This document shows, in pieces, positions 19,908 to 27,834 of a stretch of DNA of 64,000 nt. The translations under genes and the position numbers were made by a program. The notes below the pieces were generated by a model. The model was given only the letters and a program-made list of their open reading frames with translations, did not search any database and was not told where the DNA came from. This stretch comes from Bacteroidota bacterium (lineage in GTDB: Bacteria > Bacteroidota > Bacteroidia > UKL13-3), in contig JAIXWW010000006.1 of NCBI GenBank assembly GCA_027491085.1, forward strand, positions 25,853 to 89,852. The letters run 5' to 3'. Within the stretch, counting starts at the first letter, position 1. Each line of letters starts with the position of its first letter.

Positions 19908-20525
19908 TTATTTCTCCAATAATATAAATGAACCTTTAGCACCAGGAATAGATCCTTTAATTACCAAAAGATTCTGATCTTTCAACACTTTTAAAATTTG
20001 AAGATTGGTTTTCTTCACTCTATTACCACCCATTCTACCAGCCATTCTCATTCCTTTGAATACTTTTGAAGGGTCAGAAGATGCACCAATTGAACCTGGA
20101 GCTCTTTGACGATCATGCTGACCGTGTGTAGCCATACCAACACCACCAAAACCGTGACGTTTAACAACACCTTGAAAACCTTTTCCTTTTGAAGTTCCAA
20201 CCACATCTACAAACTCTCCTGCTTCAAACAAATCAGCCATCAAAACATCACCTAAATTTAAAGGAGTTTCAAATCCTTTAAACTCAACTAACTTTCTTTT
20301 TGGAGTTGTATTAGCTTTTTTGAATATACCTTTTAACGCAGCGGGTGTATTTTTTTCTCTTGCTTCACCATACGCTAGTTGAATAGCACTGTATCCATCT
20401 GTTTCAACAGTTTTAACCTGAGTAACAACATTTGGACCAACTTCAATCACTGTACAAGCTATTTGCTTGCCATCTTGGTTGAAGATGCTAGTCATTCCTA
20501 TTTTTCTACCTATCAATCCTGACAT
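19908..20525 (-). CDS. rplC: Large-subunit ribosomal protein L3
   Basis: A 205-residue early assembly protein near the peptidyl-transferase centre. It starts [20 protein letters not shown] and has the conserved loop [20 protein letters not shown] followed by [17 protein letters not shown] and [20 protein letters not shown]. It lies 34 nt after rpsJ. Confidence 0.97.
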   Translation of the reverse strand: MSGLIGRKIGMTSIFNQDGKQIACTVIEVGPNVVTQVKTVETDGYSAIQLAYGEAREKNTPAALKGIFKKANTTPKRKLVEFKGFETPLNLGDVLMADLFEAGEFVDVVGTSKGKGFQGVVKRHGFGGVGMATHGQHDRQRAPGSIGASSDPSKVFKGMRMAGRMGGNRVKKTNLQILKVLKDQNLLVIKGSIPGAKGSFILLEK

Positions 20526-20559
20526 AATCTTATCTGTCTAAATTCTTTTAATTAATTGA

Positions 20560-20868
20560 TCAAACTTTAATTTCAACATCAACACCACTTGGCAATTCAA
20601 GTTTCATAAGAGCATCTACAGTTTTTGCAGTACTGCTATATATGTCTAAAATTCTTTTGTAAGAACACAATTGAAACTGCTCTCTTGCCTTTTTATTTAC
20701 GTGTGGCGAACGTAATACTGTATAAATTTTCTTTTGTGTTGGAAGTGGAATTGGACCACTAACAATAGCACCAGTGCTTTTTACAGTCTTAACGATTTTT
20801 TCTGCTGACTTGTCAACTAGATTGTAATCGAAACTTTTTAACTTAATTCTTATTTTTTGGCTCACCAT
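20560..20868 (-). CDS. rpsJ: Small-subunit ribosomal protein S10
   Basis: A 102-residue 30S head protein that in other bacteria also pairs with NusB in antitermination. It has [40 protein letters not shown] and [20 protein letters not shown]. It lies 11 nt after fusA; tuf, which separates these genes in many phyla, is absent here. Confidence 0.97.
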   Translation of the reverse strand: MVSQKIRIKLKSFDYNLVDKSAEKIVKTVKSTGAIVSGPIPLPTQKKIYTVLRSPHVNKKAREQFQLCSYKRILDIYSSTAKTVDALMKLELPSGVDVEIKV

Positions 20869-20879
20869 TATTATTAAGC

Positions 20880-22976
20880 TTATGCTTTTCCGTTAATTTT
20901 TGCTAATATTTCTTCTTGAACATTTCTAGGGGCTTCAGTATAGTGACTGAATTCCATTGTAGAAGTAGCTCTTCCTGAAGACAAAGTTCTTAATTGGGTA
21001 ACGTATCCAAACATTTCTGCTAAAGGTACTTTAGCTTTTACCACTTGAGAACCAGCTCTGCTATCCATTCCTTCTAATTGTCCACGTCTTCTATTTAAAT
21101 CACCAATAACATCACCCATATTTTCTTCAGGGGTTAGTACCTCTAATTTCATAATAGGTTCTAATAGAACTGGTTTAGCTTTTCTTGATGCTTCTTTGAA
21201 GCCCATTCTAGCTGCTAATTCAAATGATAATGAATCCGAATCTACTGCGTGGAATGAACCATCAAATAAACGAACTTTTAAACTTTCAACAGCGTATCCA
21301 GCTAAAACTCCATTGTTCATTGCACCTTTGAATCCTTTTTCAACTGAAGGGATAAATTCTTTTGGAATAGCTCCACCAACAATCTCATTTACAAATTCTA
21401 AACCAACTTTATCTGGATCGCCAGGTATTAATTCGAATTGAATATCTGCAAATTTACCTCTACCACCTGATTGCTTTTTATAGCTTTCTCTGTGTGTAAC
21501 AGGTACTGTAATAGTTTCTTTGTAAGATACTTGTGGAGCACCTTGATTAACTTCTACTTTAAACTCACGTCTTAAGCGATCTACGATGATTTCCAAATGT
21601 AATTCACCCATTCCAGAGATTACAGTTTGTCCAGTCTCTTCGTCAGTTTTTACTTTAAATGTAGGATCCTCTTCTGCTAATTTAGCCAAAGCCATACCTA
21701 ATTTATCTGAATCGGCTTGAGTTTTAGGCTCAACCGCCAAACCAATAACTGGTTCAGGGAAATCCATAGACTCTAATACAATTGGGTGTTTTTCATCACA
21801 CAAAGTATCACCAGTTTTTATATCTTTAAAACCAACAGCAGCTCCAATATCTCCTGCACCTAAGCTATCAATAGGGTTTTGCTTATTAGCATGCATTTGG
21901 AAGATACGAGATATACGCTCTTTGTTACCACTACGAGTATTTAAAACATAAGAACCAGCATCTAATTTTCCAGAGTATGCACGCATGAATGCTAAACGAC
22001 CAACAAATGGATCTGTAGCAATTTTAAATGCTAAAGCTGCAAAAGGTTCATCATATGAAGGTTTACGTTTTACCTCTTCATTTGTATCAGGATTTATACC
22101 TGTAACGCTTTGCTTATCCATAGGACTAGGTAATAATTCCATTACTAAGTCTAACATGGTTTGAACACCTTTATTTTTGAAAGAAGAACCACATAACATT
22201 GGAACTATTTTCATATCAATAACAGCAGCACGTAAAGCATCTAATATTTCTCTTTCTGAAATACTAGTAGGATCTTCAAAGAATTTCTCCATTAGCTTAT
22301 CGTCATATTCTGATACAGCTTCCAATAACTTTTCTCTCCACATTAGAGATTCTTCCATCATTTCTTCTGGAATTGGAATTTCTTGGAAAGTCATACCCTT
22401 ATCGTGCTCATTCCAAATCATTCCACGGAAGTTGATTAAATCAACAACACCTTTGAAACTATCTTCAGCACCTATTGGTAATTGTAAAGGAACTGCATTG
22501 CTACCTAACATTTCTTTAACTTGTTTTACCACGTTTAAGAAGTCAGCACCAGAGCGGTCCATTTTGTTAACGAAGCCCAAACGAGCTACGTTATAATTAT
22601 TAGCTAATCTCCAATTAGTTTCTGATTGAGGCTCAACACCATCAACAGCACTAAATAAGAAAACTAAACCATCTAATACACGTAATTAACGATTTACCTC
22701 AACGGTAAAATCAACGTGACCAGGGGTATCAATAATATTGATTTGGTATTTATTACCTCTGTATGCCCAAGGCACAGTAGTTGCAGCAGAAGTGATTGTT
22801 ATTCCACGTTCAGCTTCTTGTACCATCCAATCCATTGTAGAAGCACCATCATGAACTTCACCAATTTTATGGTTAACACCAGAATAGTATAATATACGCT
22901 CAGTTGTTGTAGTTTTACCTGCATCAATGTGAGCTGCAATTCCTATGTTTCTTGTTAGTTTTAGGTCGCGAGACAT
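20880..22976 (-). CDS. fusA: Elongation factor G, interrupted by an in-frame stop
   Basis: EF-G drives ribosomal translocation using GTP. The frame from 22976 to 20880 has 698 sense positions plus stop and is full length, except that codon 97 (22688-22686) is TAA. The flanking reading [20 protein letters not shown] shows that the family has Ser here (as R-S-x-R-V-L-D-G), so one C-to-A change from TCA would restore it; no frameshift is needed. All G motifs are intact: [37 protein letters not shown]. Domains II-V follow without further stops and end [12 protein letters not shown] second initiation at TTG 22580 would lack the GTP-binding loop and so would not be functional. This is likely an assembly error, unless a second EF-G exists elsewhere. 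Confidence 0.88.
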
Positions 22977-22998
22977 TTTATTTTACTCTTTTAATTTA

Positions 22999-23469
22999 TT
23001 ATGATAATTTAAAGTGAGAGAACGCTTTATTAGCATCAGCCATTTTGTGCGTGTCTTCTCTTTTCTTAACTGAAGCACCTTCGTTTTTTGAAGCAGCAAT
23101 AATTTCAGCAGCCAATTTATCTGACATAGATTTTTCGCTACGTCTGCGGCTATATAAAATTAACCATTTCATACCAACAGCTACTTTTCTATCAGCAGGA
23201 ACTTCAATCGGAATTTGGAAAGTTGAACCTCCAACTCTTCTTGCTTTTACCTCTACTGAAGGCATCACGTTATTTAATGCTTTTTTCCAAACATCGATAC
23301 CGCGTTCTTGAAGTTTAGCTTCTACTTTATCTAATGCTTCGTAGAATATTGCGTAAGAAGTATTTTTCTTACCACTCCACATCATATTATTTACAAACCT
23401 TGTAACCAAAGTATCATTAAACTTTGGATCAGGTGTTAAAATGCGTTTTTTAGGTTTTGATTTTCTCAT
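22999..23469 (-). CDS. rpsG: Small-subunit ribosomal protein S7
   Basis: A 156-residue protein that organises the 30S head and contacts E-site tRNA. It starts MRKSKPKKRILTPDPKFNDT and has VTRFVNNMMWSGKKNTSYAI, NVMPSVEVKARRVGGSTFQI and KREDTHKMADANKAFSHFKL. It lies 28 nt after rpsL. Confidence 0.97.
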   Translation of the reverse strand: MRKSKPKKRILTPDPKFNDTLVTRFVNNMMWSGKKNTSYAIFYEALDKVEAKLQERGIDVWKKALNNVMPSVEVKARRVGGSTFQIPIEVPADRKVAVGMKWLILYSRRRSEKSMSDKLAAEIIAASKNEGASVKKREDTHKMADANKAFSHFKLS

Positions 23470-23497
23470 TGTAATCTATTGCTTTTAGGCTTCTAAA

Positions 23498-23914
23498 TTA
23501 TTTTTTCTTTTTGCCTTTGGCGTCTGCTGCAGGAGCTGCTCCTGGTTTAGGACGTTTAGTTCCATATTTAGAGCGTTGTTGTGTTCTACCTTCAACACCC
23601 GCAGTATCTAATGCACCACGAACAATGTGATATCTTACACCCGGTAAATCTTTAACACGACCACCACGTACTAAAACGATAGAGTGTTCTTGTAAATTGT
23701 GACCTTCTCCAGGAATGTAAGCATTTACTTCGTTTCCGTTAGTTAAACGAACACGAGCTACTTTACGCATTGCTGAATTTGGTTTCTTTGGCGTAGTAGT
23801 GTAAACACGAGTACAAACACCTCTACGTTGAGGACAGTTGTCTAGTGCTGGTGATTTACTTTTAAAAACCACATCGGTACGACCTTTTCTAATAAGCTGT
23901 TGTATAGTTGGCAT
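23498..23914 (-). CDS. rpsL: Small-subunit ribosomal protein S12
   Basis: A 138-residue decoding-centre protein, the classic streptomycin target. It has [20 protein letters not shown], the loop [20 protein letters not shown] and [20 protein letters not shown]. The conserved Lys in TPKKPNS is present. A short Ala/Lys tail ([13 protein letters not shown]) follows the core. It is the first gene of the block, with two promoters upstream. Confidence 0.97.
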   Translation of the reverse strand: MPTIQQLIRKGRTDVVFKSKSPALDNCPQRRGVCTRVYTTTPKKPNSAMRKVARVRLTNGNEVNAYIPGEGHNLQEHSIVLVRGGRVKDLPGVRYHIVRGALDTAGVEGRTQQRSKYGTKRPKPGAAPAADAKGKKKK

Positions 23915-23951
23915 ATTAATTAAATTCTTATAACCTCTTTTTTAGGGGCTG

Positions 23952-23982
23952 CAAAGGTAGATGAATAATCTTGCAAAACAAA
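23952..23982 (-). promoter_or_regulatory. rpsL: Proximal promoter of the rpsL operon
   Basis: TTTG (23982-23979), 19 nt, then TACCTTTG (23959-23952) on the minus strand, followed by CAGCCCC. The inferred start lies near 23945, about 30 nt upstream of rpsL. The 330-nt interval between rpsL and the TerB-like gene holds this promoter, a distal one and a terminator; I see no gene in it. Confidence 0.72.
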
Positions 23983-24099
23983 TGCGCAACAAAAAATATT
24001 TTAATAAAGAGCTAAAATACTATTTTGCTGAGCGGGTTGAATTGAAAAAACTAACCATCAGACAATGCCGCTTGGGACTTTTCCCGTTTAAAGGGGGTG

Positions 24100-24130
24100 C
24101 AAATATAATTATCTTATTTACTAATACAAG
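24100..24130 (-). promoter_or_regulatory. rpsL: Distal promoter of the rpsL operon
   Basis: CTTG (24130-24127), 19 nt, then TATATTTG (24107-24100) on the minus strand. The 14 nt from the -7 box (TATATTTGCACCCC) match the internal rpsH promoter exactly. Transcripts from here would carry a leader of about 180 nt and run through the proximal promoter. The leader contains GGGAAAAGUCCC, a small hairpin. Confidence 0.7.
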
Positions 24131-24192
24131 TTTTATTGTGAGTTTTTTTTTATTTTGTTTTGAAAAACAGTCAATAACAAAAAAAATTGCAT

Positions 24193-24219
24193 AAAAAAAC
24201 CGCAACTATAGCTGCGGTT
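24193..24219 (-). terminator. Terminator of the TerB-like gene
   Basis: A 9-bp stem (24198-24206 with 24211-24219; one G-U pair on the minus strand) with a TATA loop, followed on the minus strand by a run of U. It lies about 26 nt beyond the stop of the upstream gene. Confidence 0.8.
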
Positions 24220-24244
24220 CTGGTTTTTTAAATTATTTATAATA

Positions 24245-24610
24245 TTACTCTAAGCCCCACGAATCATATAATGTATTTATGAACTTATTTTCTTGGTTCT
24301 CCATTTTTTTTTTTTTTTTACAAATTTTCATAGCAAATTGTAGCAGTTTATTTCTTTCACTATTTGTGCTAAGTTTGAAGAAATGTTCAGCAATTTCAAT
24401 AAAATGCGGCATTATTTCGCTTAAGGGGAAGGCTCTTAAAAAGGCTTGTTCCTTAATTAAATCGATTGGTTGTTTATAATTTCTTTCCAAAAAATCTAAT
24501 AGTACATGTCCTTCAGCTTTTTCTATTTTACCATCAGCTTTTGATAATATCATTAATAAATGAAAACCGGCCTCAGTCTTGTTCATTTTATTTATAAAGT
24601 GGGTAGGCAT
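24245..24610 (-). CDS. TerB-like small helical protein
   Basis: A 121-residue protein. The segment LLMILSKADGKIEKAEGHVL with LDFLER resembles the first helices of TerB/tellurite-resistance folds, in which an acidic D-G-K loop is typical. The rest is helical and charged. Function is unknown; TerB-like domains occur in stress and membrane-associated proteins, but no ter gene is nearby. The coding strand has a run of 16 A (24319-24304) giving five consecutive Lys, an unusually long homopolymer inside a gene; slippage in either direction gives an early stop. An internal Met at residue 9 is an alternative start. Confidence 0.6.
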   Translation of the reverse strand: MPTHFINKMNKTEAGFHLLMILSKADGKIEKAEGHVLLDFLERNYKQPIDLIKEQAFLRAFPLSEIMPHFIEIAEHFFKLSTNSERNKLLQFAMKICKKKKKMENQENKFINTLYDSWGLE

Positions 24611-24734
24611 ATTGAGTGAGTTAATTTTTAGTGAAAATAAAAATTATTTTGACAATTGCAAAATAATTTAAACTTTTTATCGAAAATTTTAAAAAGCAAA
24701 ATATTTGACAAACCTGAATTAAAACTATTAGTTT

Positions 24735-25184
24735 TTAAATCAATTGTTTAGTATGAGCTTTGGTATCTACCTTTTCAATTACTTTTTCAATTATTCCTTT
24801 TTCATTTATAACAAAAGTACTGCGCAAAATGCCCATATAGGTTTTACCATACATACTTTTTTCACCCCAAGCACCATAAGCTTCGGCTACTTCGTGGTCA
24901 ATATCGGCCAATAAACTAAAAGGAAGTTCATATTTGGCTATAAACTTTACATGCGATTTTTCTGTATCCGGACTAACTCCAAGTATTTCGTAACCTTGAG
25001 CTTGAAAAGTGTGGTAGTTATCTCTTAAATCACAAGCTTCTGCAGTACAGCCAGGAGTTGAATCTTTAGGATAAAAATATAAAACCAATTTTTTGCCTTT
25101 ATAATCGGATAATGAAACCTTCTCTCCTTTTTCGTTGGTACTTGTAAATGCTGGGGCTTTATCGCCTATTGTTAGTTTAGTCAT
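24735..25184 (-). CDS. bcp: Thiol peroxidase of the Bcp/PrxQ type
   Basis: A 149-residue peroxiredoxin that reduces hydrogen peroxide and organic peroxides in the cytoplasm using thioredoxin. The active-site segment DSTPGCTAEACDLRDN holds the peroxidatic Cys and, five residues later, the resolving Cys of the atypical 2-Cys class. The start MTKLTIGDKAPAFTSTNEKG and FVINEKGIIEKVIEKV are family-typical. It stands alone. In the downstream gap, 25255-25272 reads GCTGAGCTTGTCGAAGCA, which looks like a dispersed intergenic repeat. Confidence 0.93.
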   Translation of the reverse strand: MTKLTIGDKAPAFTSTNEKGEKVSLSDYKGKKLVLYFYPKDSTPGCTAEACDLRDNYHTFQAQGYEILGVSPDTEKSHVKFIAKYELPFSLLADIDHEVAEAYGAWGEKSMYGKTYMGILRSTFVINEKGIIEKVIEKVDTKAHTKQLI

Positions 25185-25281
25185 ATATTTAAGTTCTTAG
25201 TTTTTATTACTTAGTTCTCAGTTGCTGCGCTTTTCAAAGCATTAGCTGTTGTTTGCTGAGCTTGTCGAAGCATTAATTTTA

Positions 25282-27078
25282 TTATTCAAAAGCAATTGGT
25301 ATGGTAAAAGTTTTTTCTGCCACATTTCCTTTTTTATCAGTAACACGAATAAGTACTTCTGGTTTTATAATAGCCGTGTTTTTTAGTTTACTATCCTTAT
25401 TTTGAGCTACTAAATTATACCAAATTTTATCGAAATGATAGGTAAGCATATTGCTTTTAGCATCAAAATCTAATAAAATCCACTCACCGTTAAGGTAACC
25501 TTCATATTTACCAATTCCGCTAAAATTATCCTTTATTTCAAAATAAAAATGTAGGCTATCACTTAAAGCTTCCTCAGTATTAATAAATACTTGCTTTATG
25601 CTTGGTGCTATGGTATCAATCGTAACAAAATAATGTCCAAAATTACTTGCTTTTCCCTTTACCACTCCCCCATCATAATTTCCACCAGCACTTCTAAAAT
25701 CTTTTCTATCTTTAAAATAATAAGCCAAAAGTAACTTGCTTTGATATTTTAGATAACCACTGAAAGGTTTGATTGCAATATCTGCCGCTTTGTGAAGTGA
25801 TGCAGTTGGGTTGAATACTTGATAGATTTTGCTTAATGCGGGCTCTTGGATAGATTTTAATAAGCCAAAATCATAAAACACAGTATCATCAACAGATTTA
25901 GCATCCAATTCAAACAAAAATTCCTTTGTTTTGATGGTATTCTTTTTTAATGGATAAAAAGCCTTTTTAGGTTTGATTGACTTTAAATAATCTTGCTTTT
26001 CCTTATCCATTTTACTAGTTAAACCAACAATTGGAATTAGTAGTATAAATTTATTTTGGTTAAAATCTTTTACTTCAAAAGCCAATGTATCGCGCATGTT
26101 TTTTGTTACTAAAATTTTTCCCTTTAAAACATTGGTTTGATAAGTACTAAATTCATTTCCATCATCTACAAAACACTTCTGAACTCGGGTTTTTGCGGCT
26201 TTGTAAAACGGATAATCAATATGCGCATTAATATACTTGCTTTCATCAAAAGCAAATTGATTTAAGGTATGGCTAAATGCAAGTTTATTTTGGCTTTTTA
26301 AACTATATTCATAAATTCCTTTTTCATCGGTAGGATTGTGAATATAATCGTAAGCTTCAATGCCAAAACCATACATTTCTGCTGGTAATTCAAGTACTTT
26401 TTTATAAATAAATTGATTTGGAAAATTGGTTGGAATAATGGTTTGGTGGTTGATTTTTAGCTCTTGTTTTAGTAGAAGTCCGTCTGGAACAAAATTATAA
26501 ACAAACACATTTTTTATGATGGGATTTAAGGTATCAAAAGGTATAATTCCAAATAAAGCAGGATTGATAATTTTTTCGGATTTAGTGTTTCTTATTTCAA
26601 AATGAACATGCGGACCAGAACTCCCACCACTATTACCACTTAAGCCAATGGTATCGCCTTTTCTTACCAATAAAATAGTTTTTTCAAATACATAATCAAA
26701 CTCAAAAGTTTGGTTTTTATACTGATAATTTTGAATCCACTCGGCTATTTTTCCTGAGTATTTTTGCAAATGTCCATAAACGGTGGTGTACCCATTTGGA
26801 TGATCTAAATAAATGGCTTTGCCATAGCCAATGCTTTGAATTTTTATACGCGAAACATAACCATCCGCACTAGCAAATACAGGTAAACCCTCGCGCTGAT
26901 TAGTACGTAAGTCCATTCCACTATGAAAATGATTATCTCGCAAACCACCAAAAGGCGAAACCAAACTTGGCAATGAATCTAGCGGATAACGAAAATAATT
27001 TTGCGGATAATTTTGTGCATTTGTTTTAATTGTAAAAGCCGTAAAAACAATTAATAAAATTAATCTCCATTTTAACAT
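25282..27078 (-). CDS. Secreted M23-family metallopeptidase
   Basis: A 598-residue exported protein. The ATG at 27078 gives a clear signal peptide (WRLILLIVFTAFTIKTNA); an earlier in-frame ATG at 27099 adds seven residues ahead of it. The M23 peptidase domain is N-terminal, near residues 45-180, with zinc motifs HFHSGMDLRTN and GPHVHFEIRN and the conserved YGHLQKY. M23 enzymes cut peptidoglycan cross-links or act as LytM-like regulators. The remaining 400 residues look like beta-rich extracellular modules and were not assigned. The catalytic His and Asp residues appear present, so it is probably active. Confidence 0.88.
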   Translation of the reverse strand: MLKWRLILLIVFTAFTIKTNAQNYPQNYFRYPLDSLPSLVSPFGGLRDNHFHSGMDLRTNQREGLPVFASADGYVSRIKIQSIGYGKAIYLDHPNGYTTVYGHLQKYSGKIAEWIQNYQYKNQTFEFDYVFEKTILLVRKGDTIGLSGNSGGSSGPHVHFEIRNTKSEKIINPALFGIIPFDTLNPIIKNVFVYNFVPDGLLLKQELKINHQTIIPTNFPNQFIYKKVLELPAEMYGFGIEAYDYIHNPTDEKGIYEYSLKSQNKLAFSHTLNQFAFDESKYINAHIDYPFYKAAKTRVQKCFVDDGNEFSTYQTNVLKGKILVTKNMRDTLAFEVKDFNQNKFILLIPIVGLTSKMDKEKQDYLKSIKPKKAFYPLKKNTIKTKEFLFELDAKSVDDTVFYDFGLLKSIQEPALSKIYQVFNPTASLHKAADIAIKPFSGYLKYQSKLLLAYYFKDRKDFRSAGGNYDGGVVKGKASNFGHYFVTIDTIAPSIKQVFINTEEALSDSLHFYFEIKDNFSGIGKYEGYLNGEWILLDFDAKSNMLTYHFDKIWYNLVAQNKDSKLKNTAIIKPEVLIRVTDKKGNVAEKTFTIPIAFE

Positions 27079-27138
27079 ATAAAATAAATTGAACCACATA
27101 GATACATAGAAAACATAGCATTTAATAAAAAATTAAAT

Positions 27139-27747
27139 TTATTTTACATCACAAGTAAGCATTAAATCATTGCCAATAAAACCTTCTAGCTTATCGCCAA
27201 TATTAACTTGACTAACACCTGCTGGAGTGCCGGTATAAATTAAATCGCCCACTTTTAAAGTAAAATATTGCGATACAAAACTTACAATTTGTTCAAAAGA
27301 AAATATCATTTGAGCGGTGTTTCCTTTTTGCACCACCTGACCATTTTTTTGTAAACTAAAATCAATATTTTTTAAATCCATGTTTTCAATATTGATAAAA
27401 TTACCAATTGGAGCTGAACCATCAAATGCTTTGGCCAATTCCCATGGTAGACCTTTTGATTTCAGTTCTGACTGTACATCGCGGGCAGTAAAATCAATGC
27501 CTAAGGCAATTTCTGAAAAATAATTGCGGGCAAATTTTTCCTGAATTTTTTTTCCCACTTTATTAATTTTTATAACCAATTCCACCTCATGGTGCACATC
27601 GTTACTAAAACTTGGTAAATAAAAAGCTTCATTATTTTTAAGCAAAGCAGTATCAGGCTTACTAAATATTACTGGATTTTCAGGAACAGCATTACCCAAT
27701 TCCTTAGCATGTTCGCTATAATTACGGCCTACACAAAGTATTTTCAT
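27139..27747 (-). CDS. Fumarylacetoacetate hydrolase family protein
   Basis: A 202-residue single-domain FAH-fold protein. It starts KILCVGRNYSEHAKELGNAV and has the metal-binding acids in VHHEVELVIKI and LGIDFTARDVQ, followed by GLPWELAKAFDGSAPIG and LIYTGTPAGVSQV. Close relatives include acylpyruvase and oxaloacetate decarboxylase (FAHD1) and catabolic hydratases or isomerases. The short form fits acylpyruvase/oxaloacetate decarboxylase best, but the substrate cannot be fixed. It is divergent from menD. Confidence 0.85.
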   Translation of the reverse strand: MKILCVGRNYSEHAKELGNAVPENPVIFSKPDTALLKNNEAFYLPSFSNDVHHEVELVIKINKVGKKIQEKFARNYFSEIALGIDFTARDVQSELKSKGLPWELAKAFDGSAPIGNFINIENMDLKNIDFSLQKNGQVVQKGNTAQMIFSFEQIVSFVSQYFTLKVGDLIYTGTPAGVSQVNIGDKLEGFIGNDLMLTCDVK

Positions 27748-27834
27748 TTATTAAAAGTATCAATTTTTGCTGCGAATATATTTTTATATTGAATAAAATG
27801 ATTGACAAAAAATAATTATCAAAAATCATTCATT

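Noticed and set aside
20880..22580. A short EF-G variant starting at TTG 22580
   Set aside because: It would lack the GTP-binding P-loop. The frame is continuous with the upstream part across a single stop codon.
22686..22688. Recoding of the fusA stop as selenocysteine or pyrrolysine
   Set aside because: The codon is TAA, which is not used for these, and TAA serves as a normal stop throughout the window.
24020..24205. Short frames on both strands between rpsL and the TerB-like gene
   Set aside because: They overlap promoters and a terminator and have no family features.
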